A stretch of 11,177 nucleotides of DNA from Spirochaetota bacterium (GTDB lineage Bacteria; Spirochaetota; Spirochaetia; Treponematales; Breznakiellaceae). Position numbers and translations under genes: made by a program. Below, piece by piece: positions 1-7,785 of this stretch; the stretch's first letter is position 1; every line of letters begins with the position of its first letter. A model generated the notes under the pieces. It worked only from the letters and a program-made list of their open reading frames with translations. It searched no databases and was not told the origin of the DNA. The DNA is taken from assembly GCA_023398155.1 (NCBI GenBank), contig JAEWSV010000475.1:1-11177 (forward strand). The letters are read 5' to 3'.

Positions 1-235
1 GATTTGAGGTAGCGCATCCTCACTCGCCCAGCGCCGATCGGAAACCACGAAGCCCGCGCGCCGGGCCGAGGCTTCGGTCCCGAATAACCCGCGGAAAAGG
101 AACAGCCGCTCGTCCTTGCCCAGCCGATGCCGATCCCCTGATGCGCTTGAGAGAAGCCGATTCCGGATACCCGCGGTCCAAGAGCCGGCGGTAGTCCGCG
201 GCCGCCGAGCGGAGACCCTCCGACGCGCCGTACAT
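1..235 (-). pseudogene. DUF434-family protein, N-terminal part, frameshifted and cut by the window edge
   Basis: The first 32 codons from the ATG at 233-235 read LRSAAADYRRLLDRGYPES...LKRI, which resembles the start of the DUF434 domain (D-x-x-x-LLDRGYP, then a hydrophobic-G-D-R-H/Y-x-L motif). After ATC (140-142) one extra T on the plus strand at 139 shifts the frame. Skipping it restores the family motif GDRHRLGKDERLFLFRG and an open frame that runs off the left edge. Without skipping it, the frame gives an arginine/alanine-rich tail and stops at 20. The gene begins 8 bp after the receptor's stop codon. A GGAGG lies in the receptor's last codons about 13 bases before the ATG, so the two are probably co-transcribed. 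The function of DUF434 proteins is not known to me. The break may be a real mutation or a sequencing/assembly error. The family call rests on motif memory and is fairly strong; the missing 3' part cannot be judged. Confidence 0.62.
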
Positions 236-243
236 GGACAGCC

Positions 244-2091
244 CTATTCCTCCGCCTCGAGTTCGACCAAGTCGCCCTCATCGCGGGTCTTGAAATTCGT
301 CACTTCCCGCAGGACGAGTTCCACGGACTCTCCGCTCTTGAGCTGCAGGTCGTTGACGTGCATCATGGTTTCATTGAGTTCCTTGGTTCCTACCTCGATC
401 TCTTCCATGCCGTTCTTCAGCATGACCGACACCTCTTCGATCTTCCGCATCCCTTCCTGAATGGAATCGGTGCGCTCCCGCATCCGTTCGGTTTCTCCCT
501 CGAGCTCTTGGACGAGACCGGAAAGCTCCAGCATGGCCTTCATGATCTCCGTGCTCCCTTGGGCGAGTTCCCCCGTAGCGCCGGAGATCTCCGCCATGGC
601 CGCGCTCGTCGACTGGACTTCCTTGTCGACGTCGAGGAAGGCGGTCCGGCTCTTCTCGCTCATGTCCAGGACCGCGGACATCTTGGCGGAGATGCCGCCC
701 ACCATGGCCTTTATGTTCCGGGAATTCTCGTTGGTCGCGTCGGCGAGCTTGCGGATCTCCTCCGCGACTACGGCGAAGCCCTTGCCAGCGGCTCCCGCGT
801 GGGACGCCTCTATGGCGGCGTTCATCGCCAAGAGGTTCGTCAGGCTGGAGATGTTGTCGATGATGGCGACGATCTCGGTGATCTTCCCGAGATCGTGCAC
901 GATGTCCCGGACGCTCGCGGCGGTCTTCGCGATGACCTCTCCTCCGGACTTCGTGGTCGCCACCAGATCCTCCGCGGCCGCCTTCCGTTGGGCCGTGATG
1001 TTCGCGACGCTCCCGATGGAGCTCGTCATCTGCTCCACCGAAGCCGTGGACCGGCTCACGAAGGCGGTCTCTCCTTCGATCCGCGACGCGAGGTTGTCGA
1101 TGCTCCGCGTGATATCCCGGACATCGGCGTACGAGGCTTCAAGGTGCGTCATGAAGTCCCTGATCCGCTCCGAGATGGAGACGATGCTCGCGGTCATCTC
1201 CTCCACGGCCGCGGCCGACTCCACGGATGCGCCGGTGACCTCGTTCTTCAGGTTCGCCGATTCCGCCGCGATGCGCTTCACGCCCCGGATCACGGAAGAG
1301 AAATCGTCTATGAAACCGTTCAACGCCACGCCGATCACCGCAAGCTCGTCCTTTCCGCGGATCTCGGGCTTCACCGTAAAATCCCTCTCCTGGAGGGTTT
1401 TCATGGAAGAGCCCACCGCGGCCAACCTCAGGGCCAAGCTGCGGGCGAAAAGGAAGAAGAAGAGCAGAATCAGGATGGTGACGGCGAGGGCGGTGAAGAT
1501 GACGATGGCTATGAGCCGGGCGACCGCGGCGTCCACGATCATCGCCAGGTCGTCAATCACTTTTTCCAGCTTGGCCGAAAGCGTCCCGTTCATGCCGATG
1601 ACGAGGTTTACCTTGGAAGACGCGGTCACGAAGCCCGTATCGCCCGTCTGGCCGTAGCCCGACATCAACCCCGGAACGACTCCGTTCGTCCCGTGAGCGG
1701 AGACCAGAGCCCGCACCCGGCTACTCACGTCATCCGCGTTATTCAGAACGACTTCCAAGAACGTGGTGAGATCCCCCAACTCCCGGCCGCGCTCTCCCGA
1801 TTTGAAAAAAGACTTGAGGGAGGGCGAGTCGATGAATGCCGTATACCGCATTGAAAATTTGTCCCGGGACTCTTCCCAGGCCTTCAGGACGTCGGCGAGG
1901 TCGCCCGTGGTGAGCATGTCTTTTCCATGGCCGGAAAAGGACAAGAAATCCGCGGTGAGGGTGCGGCCGGCCAAGGCGAGACGGTTGAGGGCCTGCACGT
2001 TACGGATGGAGACGATGACCGTAATTGAAATCGAAGCGAAGCCCACGAAAACCAACATCCCGATCGCCGCAAGTTTCTGCCTGACCGTCAT
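244..2091 (-). CDS. methyl-accepting chemotaxis protein (transmembrane receptor)
   Basis: This 615-residue protein is a chemoreceptor that senses a ligand outside the cytoplasmic membrane and controls the CheA kinase through CheW. The order is: short cytoplasmic N-terminus, membrane helix 1 (about residues 10-30), a largely helical periplasmic sensor of about 160 residues, membrane helix 2 (about 190-216), HAMP domain (about 215-268), and a long coiled-coil signalling domain to about 600. The hairpin tip (414-440) reads TNLLAMNAAIEASHAGAAGK followed by GFAVVAEEIRKLA, the hallmark of the family. Two usually conserved tip residues differ: L417 where Gln is normal and A434 where Glu is normal. 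The acidic C-terminus (LVELEAEE) has no NWETF-like CheR tether. The start is supported by AGGAG 8 bases before the ATG. The gene stands alone apart from the DUF434 gene behind it, and no che genes are visible. The ligand cannot be told from sequence. Confidence 0.96.
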   Translation of the reverse strand: MTVRQKLAAIGMLVFVGFASISITVIVSIRNVQALNRLALAGRTLTADFLSFSGHGKDMLTTGDLADVLKAWEESRDKFSMRYTAFIDSPSLKSFFKSGERGRELGDLTTFLEVVLNNADDVSSRVRALVSAHGTNGVVPGLMSGYGQTGDTGFVTASSKVNLVIGMNGTLSAKLEKVIDDLAMIVDAAVARLIAIVIFTALAVTILILLFFFLFARSLALRLAAVGSSMKTLQERDFTVKPEIRGKDELAVIGVALNGFIDDFSSVIRGVKRIAAESANLKNEVTGASVESAAAVEEMTASIVSISERIRDFMTHLEASYADVRDITRSIDNLASRIEGETAFVSRSTASVEQMTSSIGSVANITAQRKAAAEDLVATTKSGGEVIAKTAASVRDIVHDLGKITEIVAIIDNISSLTNLLAMNAAIEASHAGAAGKGFAVVAEEIRKLADATNENSRNIKAMVGGISAKMSAVLDMSEKSRTAFLDVDKEVQSTSAAMAEISGATGELAQGSTEIMKAMLELSGLVQELEGETERMRERTDSIQEGMRKIEEVSVMLKNGMEEIEVGTKELNETMMHVNDLQLKSGESVELVLREVTNFKTRDEGDLVELEAEE

Positions 2092-2238
2092 CCAGTACGC
2101 TCCTGAACATCGCTACCGATGAAATAGTACCAACCGGTGTACAACGTGATGGACGAGGTGTCAAATTCCGCTGACAGCCTACGGCCGTTCGTAGTATCTG
2201 ATATCATAGGAAGCCGACATCGAATGGAGGAGCCGCCA
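2092..2238. promoter_or_regulatory. divergent intergenic region between receptor and dehydrogenase, with small palindromes
   Basis: This 147-bp gap must hold the promoters of both divergent genes. I see a 5-bp inverted repeat CTACG-6-CGTAG at 2179-2194 (with an inner ACGGCCGT palindrome) and the 8-bp palindrome TGATATCA at 2199-2206, both just upstream of the dehydrogenase. They could be operator sites. A CTGACA at 2171-2176 resembles a -35 box, but the -10 choices 15-18 bases further on are weak. On the receptor side, TACTAT (minus strand, 2124-2129) resembles a -10 box without a good -35. No promoter can be fixed with confidence. Confidence 0.3.
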
Positions 2239-3222
2239 ATGGGAGATATACGCGTCATAGTCAGCGACGACCGGTATGCCGGGAATTACGAGATCGAGCG
2301 GGGAGTACTCGCCGCCGCCGGAATGGAACTTCGCCTGCTCCCCGAAGAGAGCGAGTCCTGTTTCCTGCGGGAAGCGGCGGAGGCCGACGGGATCTTGGTG
2401 AACCTCCGCAAGATCGACGCGTCGGTCATCGGGCGCCTCGGCAAGTGCCGGATCCTTTCGCGGTACGGAGTCGGCTACGACAACATAGATCTCGACGCGG
2501 CGGCGGCGGCCGGCATCTGGGTATCCAACGTGCCCGATTATTCCAAGGAAGAGGTCTCCGACCAGGCCACCGCCCTCCTCCTCGCCTGCGCGCGGCTCAT
2601 CGTCTACAAGGACAAGTCCATCCGCGCGGGGAAGTGGGACGATTTCGGAGGCCAACGCGTCAACCGGATCGCGGGGAGCGTCCTGGGGCTCATCGGCTAC
2701 GGCAGGACCGCGCGGCGCCTCCACGAGAAACTCGCCGGGTTCAACTTCGCGAAGGTGCTCGTCTACGACCCCTACGTGGACGAGCGGACCATAGCCGATC
2801 GCGGCGGCGAGAAGTGCGGCCTCCGGGACCTGCTCGGCAGCTCCGACTTCGTCTCCGTCCATCCGCCCCTGACGAGCGAAACGAGGCATCTCCTCGGCGA
2901 GAAGGAATTCGCGCTCATGAAGCCGAACGCGATCCTCGTCAACACCTCCCGCGGTCCCGTCGTGGATCAGGCCGCCCTCTGCGCGGCCCTCCTCTCGCAT
3001 AAGATCCGGGCGGCGGGCCTCGACGTGTACGAGCAGGAACCGCTCGCAGCCGACAGCCCGCTCAGGACCATGGACAACGTCGTCCTCAGCGACCATTGCT
3101 CGTATTACAGCGAGGAATCCATCGTGGAACTTAAGGAAAAGGCGGCCCGCAACGTCGTGGCCGCCATCCGAGGCGGCAGGCCCACGTATCCGGTAAACGA
3201 CGTACGCGTCCCGCGCGGCTGA
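2239..3222 (+). CDS. D-2-hydroxyacid dehydrogenase, C-terminal-binding-protein (CtBP-like) type
   Basis: This is a 327-residue cytoplasmic NAD(H)-dependent oxidoreductase that should interconvert a 2-oxoacid and a D-2-hydroxyacid. It has the family's split catalytic domain (about 1-100 and 290-327) around a Rossmann domain. The visible parts are the dinucleotide loop GYGRTA at 153-158, Asp177 in VYDPY as the likely ribose-binding acid that favours NAD, and the catalytic set Arg238 (NTSRGPVVD), Glu265 (DVYEQEP) and His286 (SDHCSYYSEES). The SYYSEES segment after the histidine and the length are typical of the CtBP-like branch rather than of SerA, which also carries ACT domains. The loop is GxGxxA rather than GxGxxG. 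The start at 2239 is chosen because GGAGGAG (2226-2232) lies 6 bases before it; the frame is open further upstream but without a better site. The gene is a single-gene unit, divergent from the receptor. The substrate is not predictable. Confidence 0.93.
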   Translation: MGDIRVIVSDDRYAGNYEIERGVLAAAGMELRLLPEESESCFLREAAEADGILVNLRKIDASVIGRLGKCRILSRYGVGYDNIDLDAAAAAGIWVSNVPDYSKEEVSDQATALLLACARLIVYKDKSIRAGKWDDFGGQRVNRIAGSVLGLIGYGRTARRLHEKLAGFNFAKVLVYDPYVDERTIADRGGEKCGLRDLLGSSDFVSVHPPLTSETRHLLGEKEFALMKPNAILVNTSRGPVVDQAALCAALLSHKIRAAGLDVYEQEPLAADSPLRTMDNVVLSDHCSYYSEESIVELKEKAARNVVAAIRGGRPTYPVNDVRVPRG

Positions 3223-3236
3223 CGATAAGGACGGAC

Positions 3237-3261
3237 GGGACGCGGAAGGGATCCGCGCCCC
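3237..3261. terminator. candidate bidirectional terminator hairpin between convergent genes
   Basis: GGGACGCGGA (3237-3246) and TCCGCGCCCC (3252-3261) form a 10-bp stem around the 5-base loop AGGGA. One position is A-C on the plus strand and becomes a G-U pair in minus-strand RNA. The stem sits between the stop codons of the dehydrogenase (3222) and permease 2 (3272), where a shared terminator is expected. There is no clear U-run on either side, so the call rests on stem and position. Confidence 0.42.
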
Positions 3262-3271
3262 TTCGATCGAT

Positions 3272-4186
3272 CTACTCCCGGTAGTAGGGTTTTCCGATGG
3301 ACGCCGGATACTCGATCGTCTTGCGGAAGATGACCATCACCGCGAGCACCGCGAGGAAAGGCAGCATCAGGAAGACCTGATACGGAATCGGGATGGGCAG
3401 CATCTGCAGCTGGAAACTGAGGACCTCTATCGCGGAGAACAGGAGTCCGCCGAGGATGGCCCGTTGGGGCTTCCAGCCGGCGAAGATCGCGATGCCGACC
3501 GCCATGAAACCCCGCCCCGCGCTGATGTCGGGCGTATAGGTCTCGGTGATCACCATGGGTATGTAGGCTCCCGCGATTCCGATGAGGGCGGAACCGACGA
3601 CGGTGGCGAGGAGCCGGACCAGCCGGACGTTCACGCCGGTCACGTCGGCCGACTTCGGATTCTCGCCGATGGCGCGGGTCTCCAGTCCCATCTGGGTTCG
3701 GTAGAAGAACCACCAGGCGACGAAGGTCGCGGCGTACATGAACCATACGACGGCGTTCGCCGAGAAGAGCGCGGAGAGGATGGGCGCCTCGGAAAGGAAG
3801 GGGACGTTCCAGACCGGCGTGGGCGGAGCCGTGGGCGCATCCAAGCGCACGCCCATGACCATCTTGTAGAGGAGATCCGCCGCCCCCGAGCCGAGGATCA
3901 CCAGGCAGATGCCGAGTATGAACTGGTTCACCCGGAAACGATCGTGGATGAAGGCCAGGAGGAAGCCGAAGAGAGCCCCGGTCAGGGCTCCCACGGCGAA
4001 GCCCGCGATCCAACTACCGGTGAAGAACGCGACGATGAAGCCGGTAGAAGCGGCGGCGAGCATGATGCCCTCCGCGGCGACGTTGAAGATGCCGGCCCTG
4101 CCGGAGATTATGATGCCGAGGCTCGCGATCGTGTAGATGGTCGCGTAGAGGATGATCTGGAAGAGCAGGTTCGTCAGGAATTCCAT
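3272..4186 (-). CDS. BMP-type ABC importer, permease subunit 2 (NupQ-like)
   Basis: This 304-residue membrane protein of the branched-type permease family (BPD_transp_2) is one of two pore subunits of the importer. Hydrophobic stretches fill most of the chain, giving about eight to ten membrane helices. Diagnostic motifs are the N-terminal GRAGIFNVAAEGIM (29-42), the ATPase-coupling loop ETRAIGENPKSADVTGVNV (169-187) and GRGFMAVGIAIFAGWKP (224-240), all typical of the shorter NupQ/YufQ-type subunit. The ATG is 9 bp after the stop of permease 1, with AGGGGGA just before it overlapping that junction. It is the last gene of the four-gene operon and is followed by a hairpin at 3237-3261. The transported substrate is set by the partner binding protein and cannot be read from this subunit. 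Confidence 0.92.
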   Translation of the reverse strand: MEFLTNLLFQIILYATIYTIASLGIIISGRAGIFNVAAEGIMLAAASTGFIVAFFTGSWIAGFAVGALTGALFGFLLAFIHDRFRVNQFILGICLVILGSGAADLLYKMVMGVRLDAPTAPPTPVWNVPFLSEAPILSALFSANAVVWFMYAATFVAWWFFYRTQMGLETRAIGENPKSADVTGVNVRLVRLLATVVGSALIGIAGAYIPMVITETYTPDISAGRGFMAVGIAIFAGWKPQRAILGGLLFSAIEVLSFQLQMLPIPIPYQVFLMLPFLAVLAVMVIFRKTIEYPASIGKPYYRE

Positions 4187-4195
4187 TTCGTCCCC

Positions 4196-5245
4196 CTACT
4201 TCCGCTTCGCGTTCAGGGATTCCCGAACGGTCACGATGAAGAGCACGATGATGCCCTGCGCGAGGAAGACGAGTTCCACCGGAATACGCATGGACCGCTG
4301 CAAGGAATCGGCCCCGACGAGCATGACCGACATGAAGAAGGCGGCGAAGGGTATGCCGAAGGGATGTCCGCCGACCACAAGGCAGGTCAGGATGCCGAAG
4401 ATGCCGTACTGGGCGCCGCTCGTCTTCGCGAAGCCTTCGATCAGCTTACCGTGTATGTTGATGGTTTCCAGCGTTCCTCCGAGGCCCGCGAGCGCTCCGC
4501 CTATGAAGAAGCTCGTCAGTATCGTCCGGGAGAAGGGGATGCCGTAGGTCTGCGCGGCGGTCTGGTTGTGTCCGACGGCCCGGATCTCGAAGCCCGCGCG
4601 CGTGCGGTCCAGGAAGACGGCCACGAAGACGATGGCCCCCAGGGCGAATAGGAAGGACACGGGGTACCCGCCGATGAAGCCGAGCGTGCCTTCGGCGGGC
4701 AGGGGGAGGGTGATCGGATGGCCCTCCGCCGGATCCTTGAAGTGCTTCGCCGTGGCGATGAAGTTCAGGAAGTGCTGGGCGACGAAGTTGAGCATGATCG
4801 TGGAGATGATGGGATTGATGTCGTACTTCGACTTGAGGCCGCCGGCTGCAGCGCCGAAGAGCCCTCCCGCGACGGTGCCGACGACGATCAACAGCGGCAA
4901 GAGGATCCAGGCCGGTAAGCCCAGTCCTGCCAGGGAGAGGCCGACCGCGGCAGCGATCGTCCCGCCCATCATCATCTGGCCCCAGCCTCCGATGTTGAAG
5001 AATTTGATCATGAAGGGTATGGAGAAGGCGTAGGTCGTGAAAATGAGGGGAACCGTCTTCTTGATCGTCTCCTGGAAGCCGAAGGACGACTTGAACGAGG
5101 CGGTCAGGAGGTAGCGGAAAGCGCGCGGCACGTTGAAGCCCATAGCCGCGACCAGGACCGCGAGCACGCCGAACGCGAGGCCGAGGGCGAGGAGGTAGAT
5201 GAAGGCCTGTCGGCCGACCTTGGAGAGGAGACGCTTCGCGTTCAT
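4196..5245 (-). CDS. BMP-type ABC importer, permease subunit 1 (NupP-like)
   Basis: This is the 349-residue branched-type permease that pairs with permease 2. It begins with a short basic segment and a membrane helix (about 14-34), then an extra-membrane stretch, then a core of about eight helices. Recognisable motifs are FNIGGWGQMMMGG (83-95), the counterpart of the family's FNIGxEGQ, and the coupling loop IRAVGHNQTAAQTYGI (221-236). This longer form with an N-terminal extension is usual for the NupP/YufP partner. The start at 5245 is chosen because its ATG overlaps the ATPase stop (ATGA, 5242-5245) and is preceded by GGAGG at a 6-base spacing. The open frame continues upstream to 5386 but only as an arginine-rich shadow of the ATPase gene. 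The ATGA overlap implies translational coupling with the ATPase. Confidence 0.92.
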   Translation of the reverse strand: MNAKRLLSKVGRQAFIYLLALGLAFGVLAVLVAAMGFNVPRAFRYLLTASFKSSFGFQETIKKTVPLIFTTYAFSIPFMIKFFNIGGWGQMMMGGTIAAAVGLSLAGLGLPAWILLPLLIVVGTVAGGLFGAAAGGLKSKYDINPIISTIMLNFVAQHFLNFIATAKHFKDPAEGHPITLPLPAEGTLGFIGGYPVSFLFALGAIVFVAVFLDRTRAGFEIRAVGHNQTAAQTYGIPFSRTILTSFFIGGALAGLGGTLETINIHGKLIEGFAKTSGAQYGIFGILTCLVVGGHPFGIPFAAFFMSVMLVGADSLQRSMRIPVELVFLAQGIIVLFIVTVRESLNAKRK

Positions 5246-6783
5246 GCCGCGCCTCCGATCATCGCCAACCCGATCTTGAACTTGTCGAAACGGGCGCGCT
5301 CGAAGACGCCGGTGACGCGGCCGGCGTGGAGCGTGACGATGCGGTCGCAGAGCATCATGAGCTCGTCCACGTCCTCGTGGATCCACAGCACCGCGCTACC
5401 CGCCTTCCGCATCTTCGCCAGCTTTCCGTAGATGAACTCCACCGTCGATATGTCGACGCCGGAGGTCGGATTGTGCGTCACGAGCAGTTTCACGTCGGAA
5501 ACGAAGGCGCGTCCCATGATGACCTTCTGGATGTTGCCGCCCGACAAGCGGCGCACGGCGAGGTTTTCGCTCGGCGTCGCCACCGAATACTCTTCTATAG
5601 TCCGCCTCGCGACCTCGCGCGCGGCGGGCCAGTTCACGAAGGCGCCGGCGAGGGTGAAGCGATCTTCGGTATGATGGCCGAGAAGCACGTTCTCCACGAT
5701 GGACGCTTCCGGCAGGATGCCCTCCTGGATGCGGTCCTCGGGAGTGTACGAGACTCCGAGGGCGAAGACTTCGGTGGTCCCGAGGCCGAGCACGCTCCGC
5801 CCGGCCACGCGGATGTCCCCCGATTTGATCCGGTATGTCTTAAAGAGGATTTCCGCGAGATCCTTCTCCCCGTTGCCGGAAACGGCGGCGACGCCGAGTA
5901 TCTCTCCACCGCGCAGCGAGAAAGAGACGTCGGTGAGGCCCCGTCCCCGCTTCCCGGAGGCTGGCTTGGTGTTTACGCTGATGAGCTCCAGGACGTTGTC
6001 CGCGCTCTTCTTGGATCGGCCGAGCTTGACCACAGGGAGGGCGTTCTCAGTGACTGAGATATCCTTTTCCATGAACATGAGCTTGACGAGCGTATCCATG
6101 GAAAGATGGCTCTTGTCCAGTTGGCCCTGGACGCGGCCGCGCCGGAGCACGGTGACCTCGTCGCACGATTCCAGGACTTCCTTTATCTTATGGGTGATGA
6201 AGATGATGGTGACGCCCCGCGCCACGAGGGCGCGGAGCGACACGAGGAGACTGCGGAACTCGCTCTCTACGAGCGAGGTGGTGGGCTCGTCCAGGATGAG
6301 GAGCTTGGCGCCGCGGCGGAGGGCCCGGAGGATCTCCACCTTTTGCTTGACGCCGGCGCTCAGCTCCTTCACCTTGCGGTCGAGCGGTATCTCGAAGCCG
6401 GTTTCTCGGGCCAACTGCGCGATCCGCTCGGCTTCCTCGGCGAGCGGCAGGGTCCACCTATGGCCGCCCGCCCCCAAGGCGATGTTCTCCACGGCGGTGA
6501 ATTCTCCGACGAGCGTCGAAACCTGGTGGACCATGCCGATTCCCAGGGCTATCCCGTCCGCCGGAGACTTGATCTCGGTCCGCTTTCCTTCCAGATACAT
6601 CTCGCCCGAGTCGGGTGAGTATAGGCCGTACAGGATGTTCATGAGGGTGGATTTCCCCGCCCCGTTTTCGCCCAGCAACCCGTGTATCGAACCTTTACGG
6701 ACTCGCATGGAGACGTCGTCGAGAGCCTTGACTTCCCCGAACGCTTTCCGAGCCCCCCGCACTTCGAGCAAGATATCTTCCAT
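5242..6783 (-). CDS. BMP-type ABC importer, fused double ATP-binding protein (NupO/RbsA-like)
   Basis: This 513-residue cytoplasmic protein contains two ABC ATPase domains in one chain and drives the two permeases. Domain 1 (about 5-235) is complete: Walker A GENGAGKST (38-46), Q-loop Gln87, signature LSAGVKQKV (141-149), Walker B LLILDE (161-166) and switch His198. Domain 2 (about 264-505) has a degenerate Walker A, VSGNGEKD (301-308), without the usual Lys-Ser/Thr. It keeps the signature LSGGN (413-417) and has Walker B LLVTHNP, where the catalytic Glu is Asn438; His469 remains. A half-degenerate second site is normal for the sugar/nucleoside branch (RbsA, YufO), so domain 1 probably carries the main hydrolysis site. 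The ATG lies 10 bp after the binding-protein stop, with GAGGG in between. The length fits the family (about 500-515). Confidence 0.95.
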   Translation of the reverse strand: MEDILLEVRGARKAFGEVKALDDVSMRVRKGSIHGLLGENGAGKSTLMNILYGLYSPDSGEMYLEGKRTEIKSPADGIALGIGMVHQVSTLVGEFTAVENIALGAGGHRWTLPLAEEAERIAQLARETGFEIPLDRKVKELSAGVKQKVEILRALRRGAKLLILDEPTTSLVESEFRSLLVSLRALVARGVTIIFITHKIKEVLESCDEVTVLRRGRVQGQLDKSHLSMDTLVKLMFMEKDISVTENALPVVKLGRSKKSADNVLELISVNTKPASGKRGRGLTDVSFSLRGGEILGVAAVSGNGEKDLAEILFKTYRIKSGDIRVAGRSVLGLGTTEVFALGVSYTPEDRIQEGILPEASIVENVLLGHHTEDRFTLAGAFVNWPAAREVARRTIEEYSVATPSENLAVRRLSGGNIQKVIMGRAFVSDVKLLVTHNPTSGVDISTVEFIYGKLAKMRKAGSAVLWIHEDVDELMMLCDRIVTLHAGRVTGVFERARFDKFKIGLAMIGGAA

Positions 6784-6793
6784 CGCGGACCCT

Positions 6794-7774
6794 CTACTGA
6801 ATCGTCGCGAGGTTCTTCACGACCTTGATGTTCCCGGCCGCCACGTCGTTGGCGATCTTCTGGATCTGCGCGTTGACGCTCGCGTCGACGTTGGAGAGCG
6901 GGAAGTCGGTGTGCCGGGCCTTTCCGGTCCCGTATTCCATGACGATGTCGCCGCCTTTCTGGCCCGCGATGATCTTGTCCAGGACCTGCGCGAGCACCAC
7001 GTTGAAGTCGAAGACGTCGGCGGTCAGGTAGTTCTGCGGCGCTTGTTCTTTCTTGGACGTATACGTGGTGGTGAAGTAGACCTTCTGCTTGGCTTCCTTG
7101 ACCGCCGTGTAGATACCGAAGTTGCCCAGGTTCACGGCGCTGATGATCACGTCGACGCCCTTGGAGATGAGGCCCTCCGCGCCCTGCCGAGCTTTAACGG
7201 CGTCGTTGAAATCGCCGACGTATACGTACTCGAAGCTGACGTTCTTGCCCGAATCCTTGATGGCCTGCTTGACCGCGTTGATCTCGCCGCGGGTGAAGGG
7301 AAGTTCGAGTCCGCCGAGCCAACCGACCTTACCCGACTTCGTCGCGACGGCGGCGAGGCGCCCGAGCACGTAGAATCCGGTGTAGTAGTTCCGGTCCACG
7401 TACCACATGTTCGCCTTCGCGTTAGCGGGCTTACCGTCGCCCTCCACGATGAAGGTGGTTTTCGGATAGGCGTCGGCCACCTTGTCGGCCGCGCTGTTGA
7501 ACTGGTTGCCGTGGACCCAGATGACGTTGAAGCCTTCGTTCACGTACTCGCGGAGCACGCGCTCGGCGTCGGGCACGGCGACGCGTTCGGAGAAAGCGGT
7601 CTCGATCTTGTACTTCTTCTCCACGGATTGCATGGCGACGAATCCGAGGGCGTTGTAGTCGGCGTCCTGGATTGATCCGGGGAATATCGCCGCGAGCCGC
7701 ACTTTGGTCTGCGCGGAGAGCGGCGAGAGGATAGCGACGGCGCAAACGACAAGGAACAACAGCTTTCGAACCAT
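6794..7774 (-). CDS. BMP-family periplasmic substrate-binding protein
   Basis: This 326-residue protein is the ligand receptor of the importer and the first gene of its operon. Residues 1-21 form a signal peptide: basic MVRK, a hydrophobic core, and LSPLSA-Q as a signal peptidase I site. There is no lipobox cysteine near the cleavage site (Cys11 lies inside the hydrophobic core), unlike the lipoprotein members such as PnrA/TmpC and BmpA. The mature part follows the BMP (PF02608) fold: AAIFPGSIQDADYNALG (28-44) holds the D-x-x-[FY]-N ligand motif, followed by IWVHGNQF (85-92), YYTGFYVLG (130-138), KVGWLGGLELPF (149-160) and the second-lobe DVIISAVN region (208-215). Known members bind purine nucleosides; here the ligand is unproven. 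The start at 7774 has AAGGAGT 6 bases upstream and gives a clean signal peptide. The frame is open up to 7936, but no better start is there. Confidence 0.93.
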   Translation of the reverse strand: MVRKLLFLVVCAVAILSPLSAQTKVRLAAIFPGSIQDADYNALGFVAMQSVEKKYKIETAFSERVAVPDAERVLREYVNEGFNVIWVHGNQFNSAADKVADAYPKTTFIVEGDGKPANAKANMWYVDRNYYTGFYVLGRLAAVATKSGKVGWLGGLELPFTRGEINAVKQAIKDSGKNVSFEYVYVGDFNDAVKARQGAEGLISKGVDVIISAVNLGNFGIYTAVKEAKQKVYFTTTYTSKKEQAPQNYLTADVFDFNVVLAQVLDKIIAGQKGGDIVMEYGTGKARHTDFPLSNVDASVNAQIQKIANDVAAGNIKVVKNLATIQ

Positions 7775-7785
7775 GATTCGACTCC

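Noticed and set aside
358..1854. A 498-codon open frame on the plus strand opposite the chemoreceptor gene
   Set aside because: It is rich in His, Arg, Asp and Gly with no recognisable domain, and lies wholly opposite a gene with clear family motifs; G/C-rich third positions keep such antisense frames open.
3464..4651. A long plus-strand frame opposite both permease genes
   Set aside because: Its composition is dominated by charged residues (Glu, Asp, Arg, Gly), the usual antisense image of membrane protein codons; no domain is visible.
5246..5386. N-terminal extension of permease 1 into the ATPase gene
   Set aside because: It is an Arg/His/Pro-rich shadow sequence; the ATGA overlap with GGAGG gives a far better start.
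5242..6783. Degenerate second ATPase site as a sign of gene decay
   Set aside because: A degenerate second Walker A and Walker B is normal for the fused RbsA/YufO-type ATPases.
5699..7675. A 658-codon open frame on the plus strand opposite the ATPase and binding-protein genes
   Set aside because: It spans two genes and their junction, has low-complexity Ser/Arg/Val-rich composition and no motif; it is a shadow of the GC-biased coding strand.
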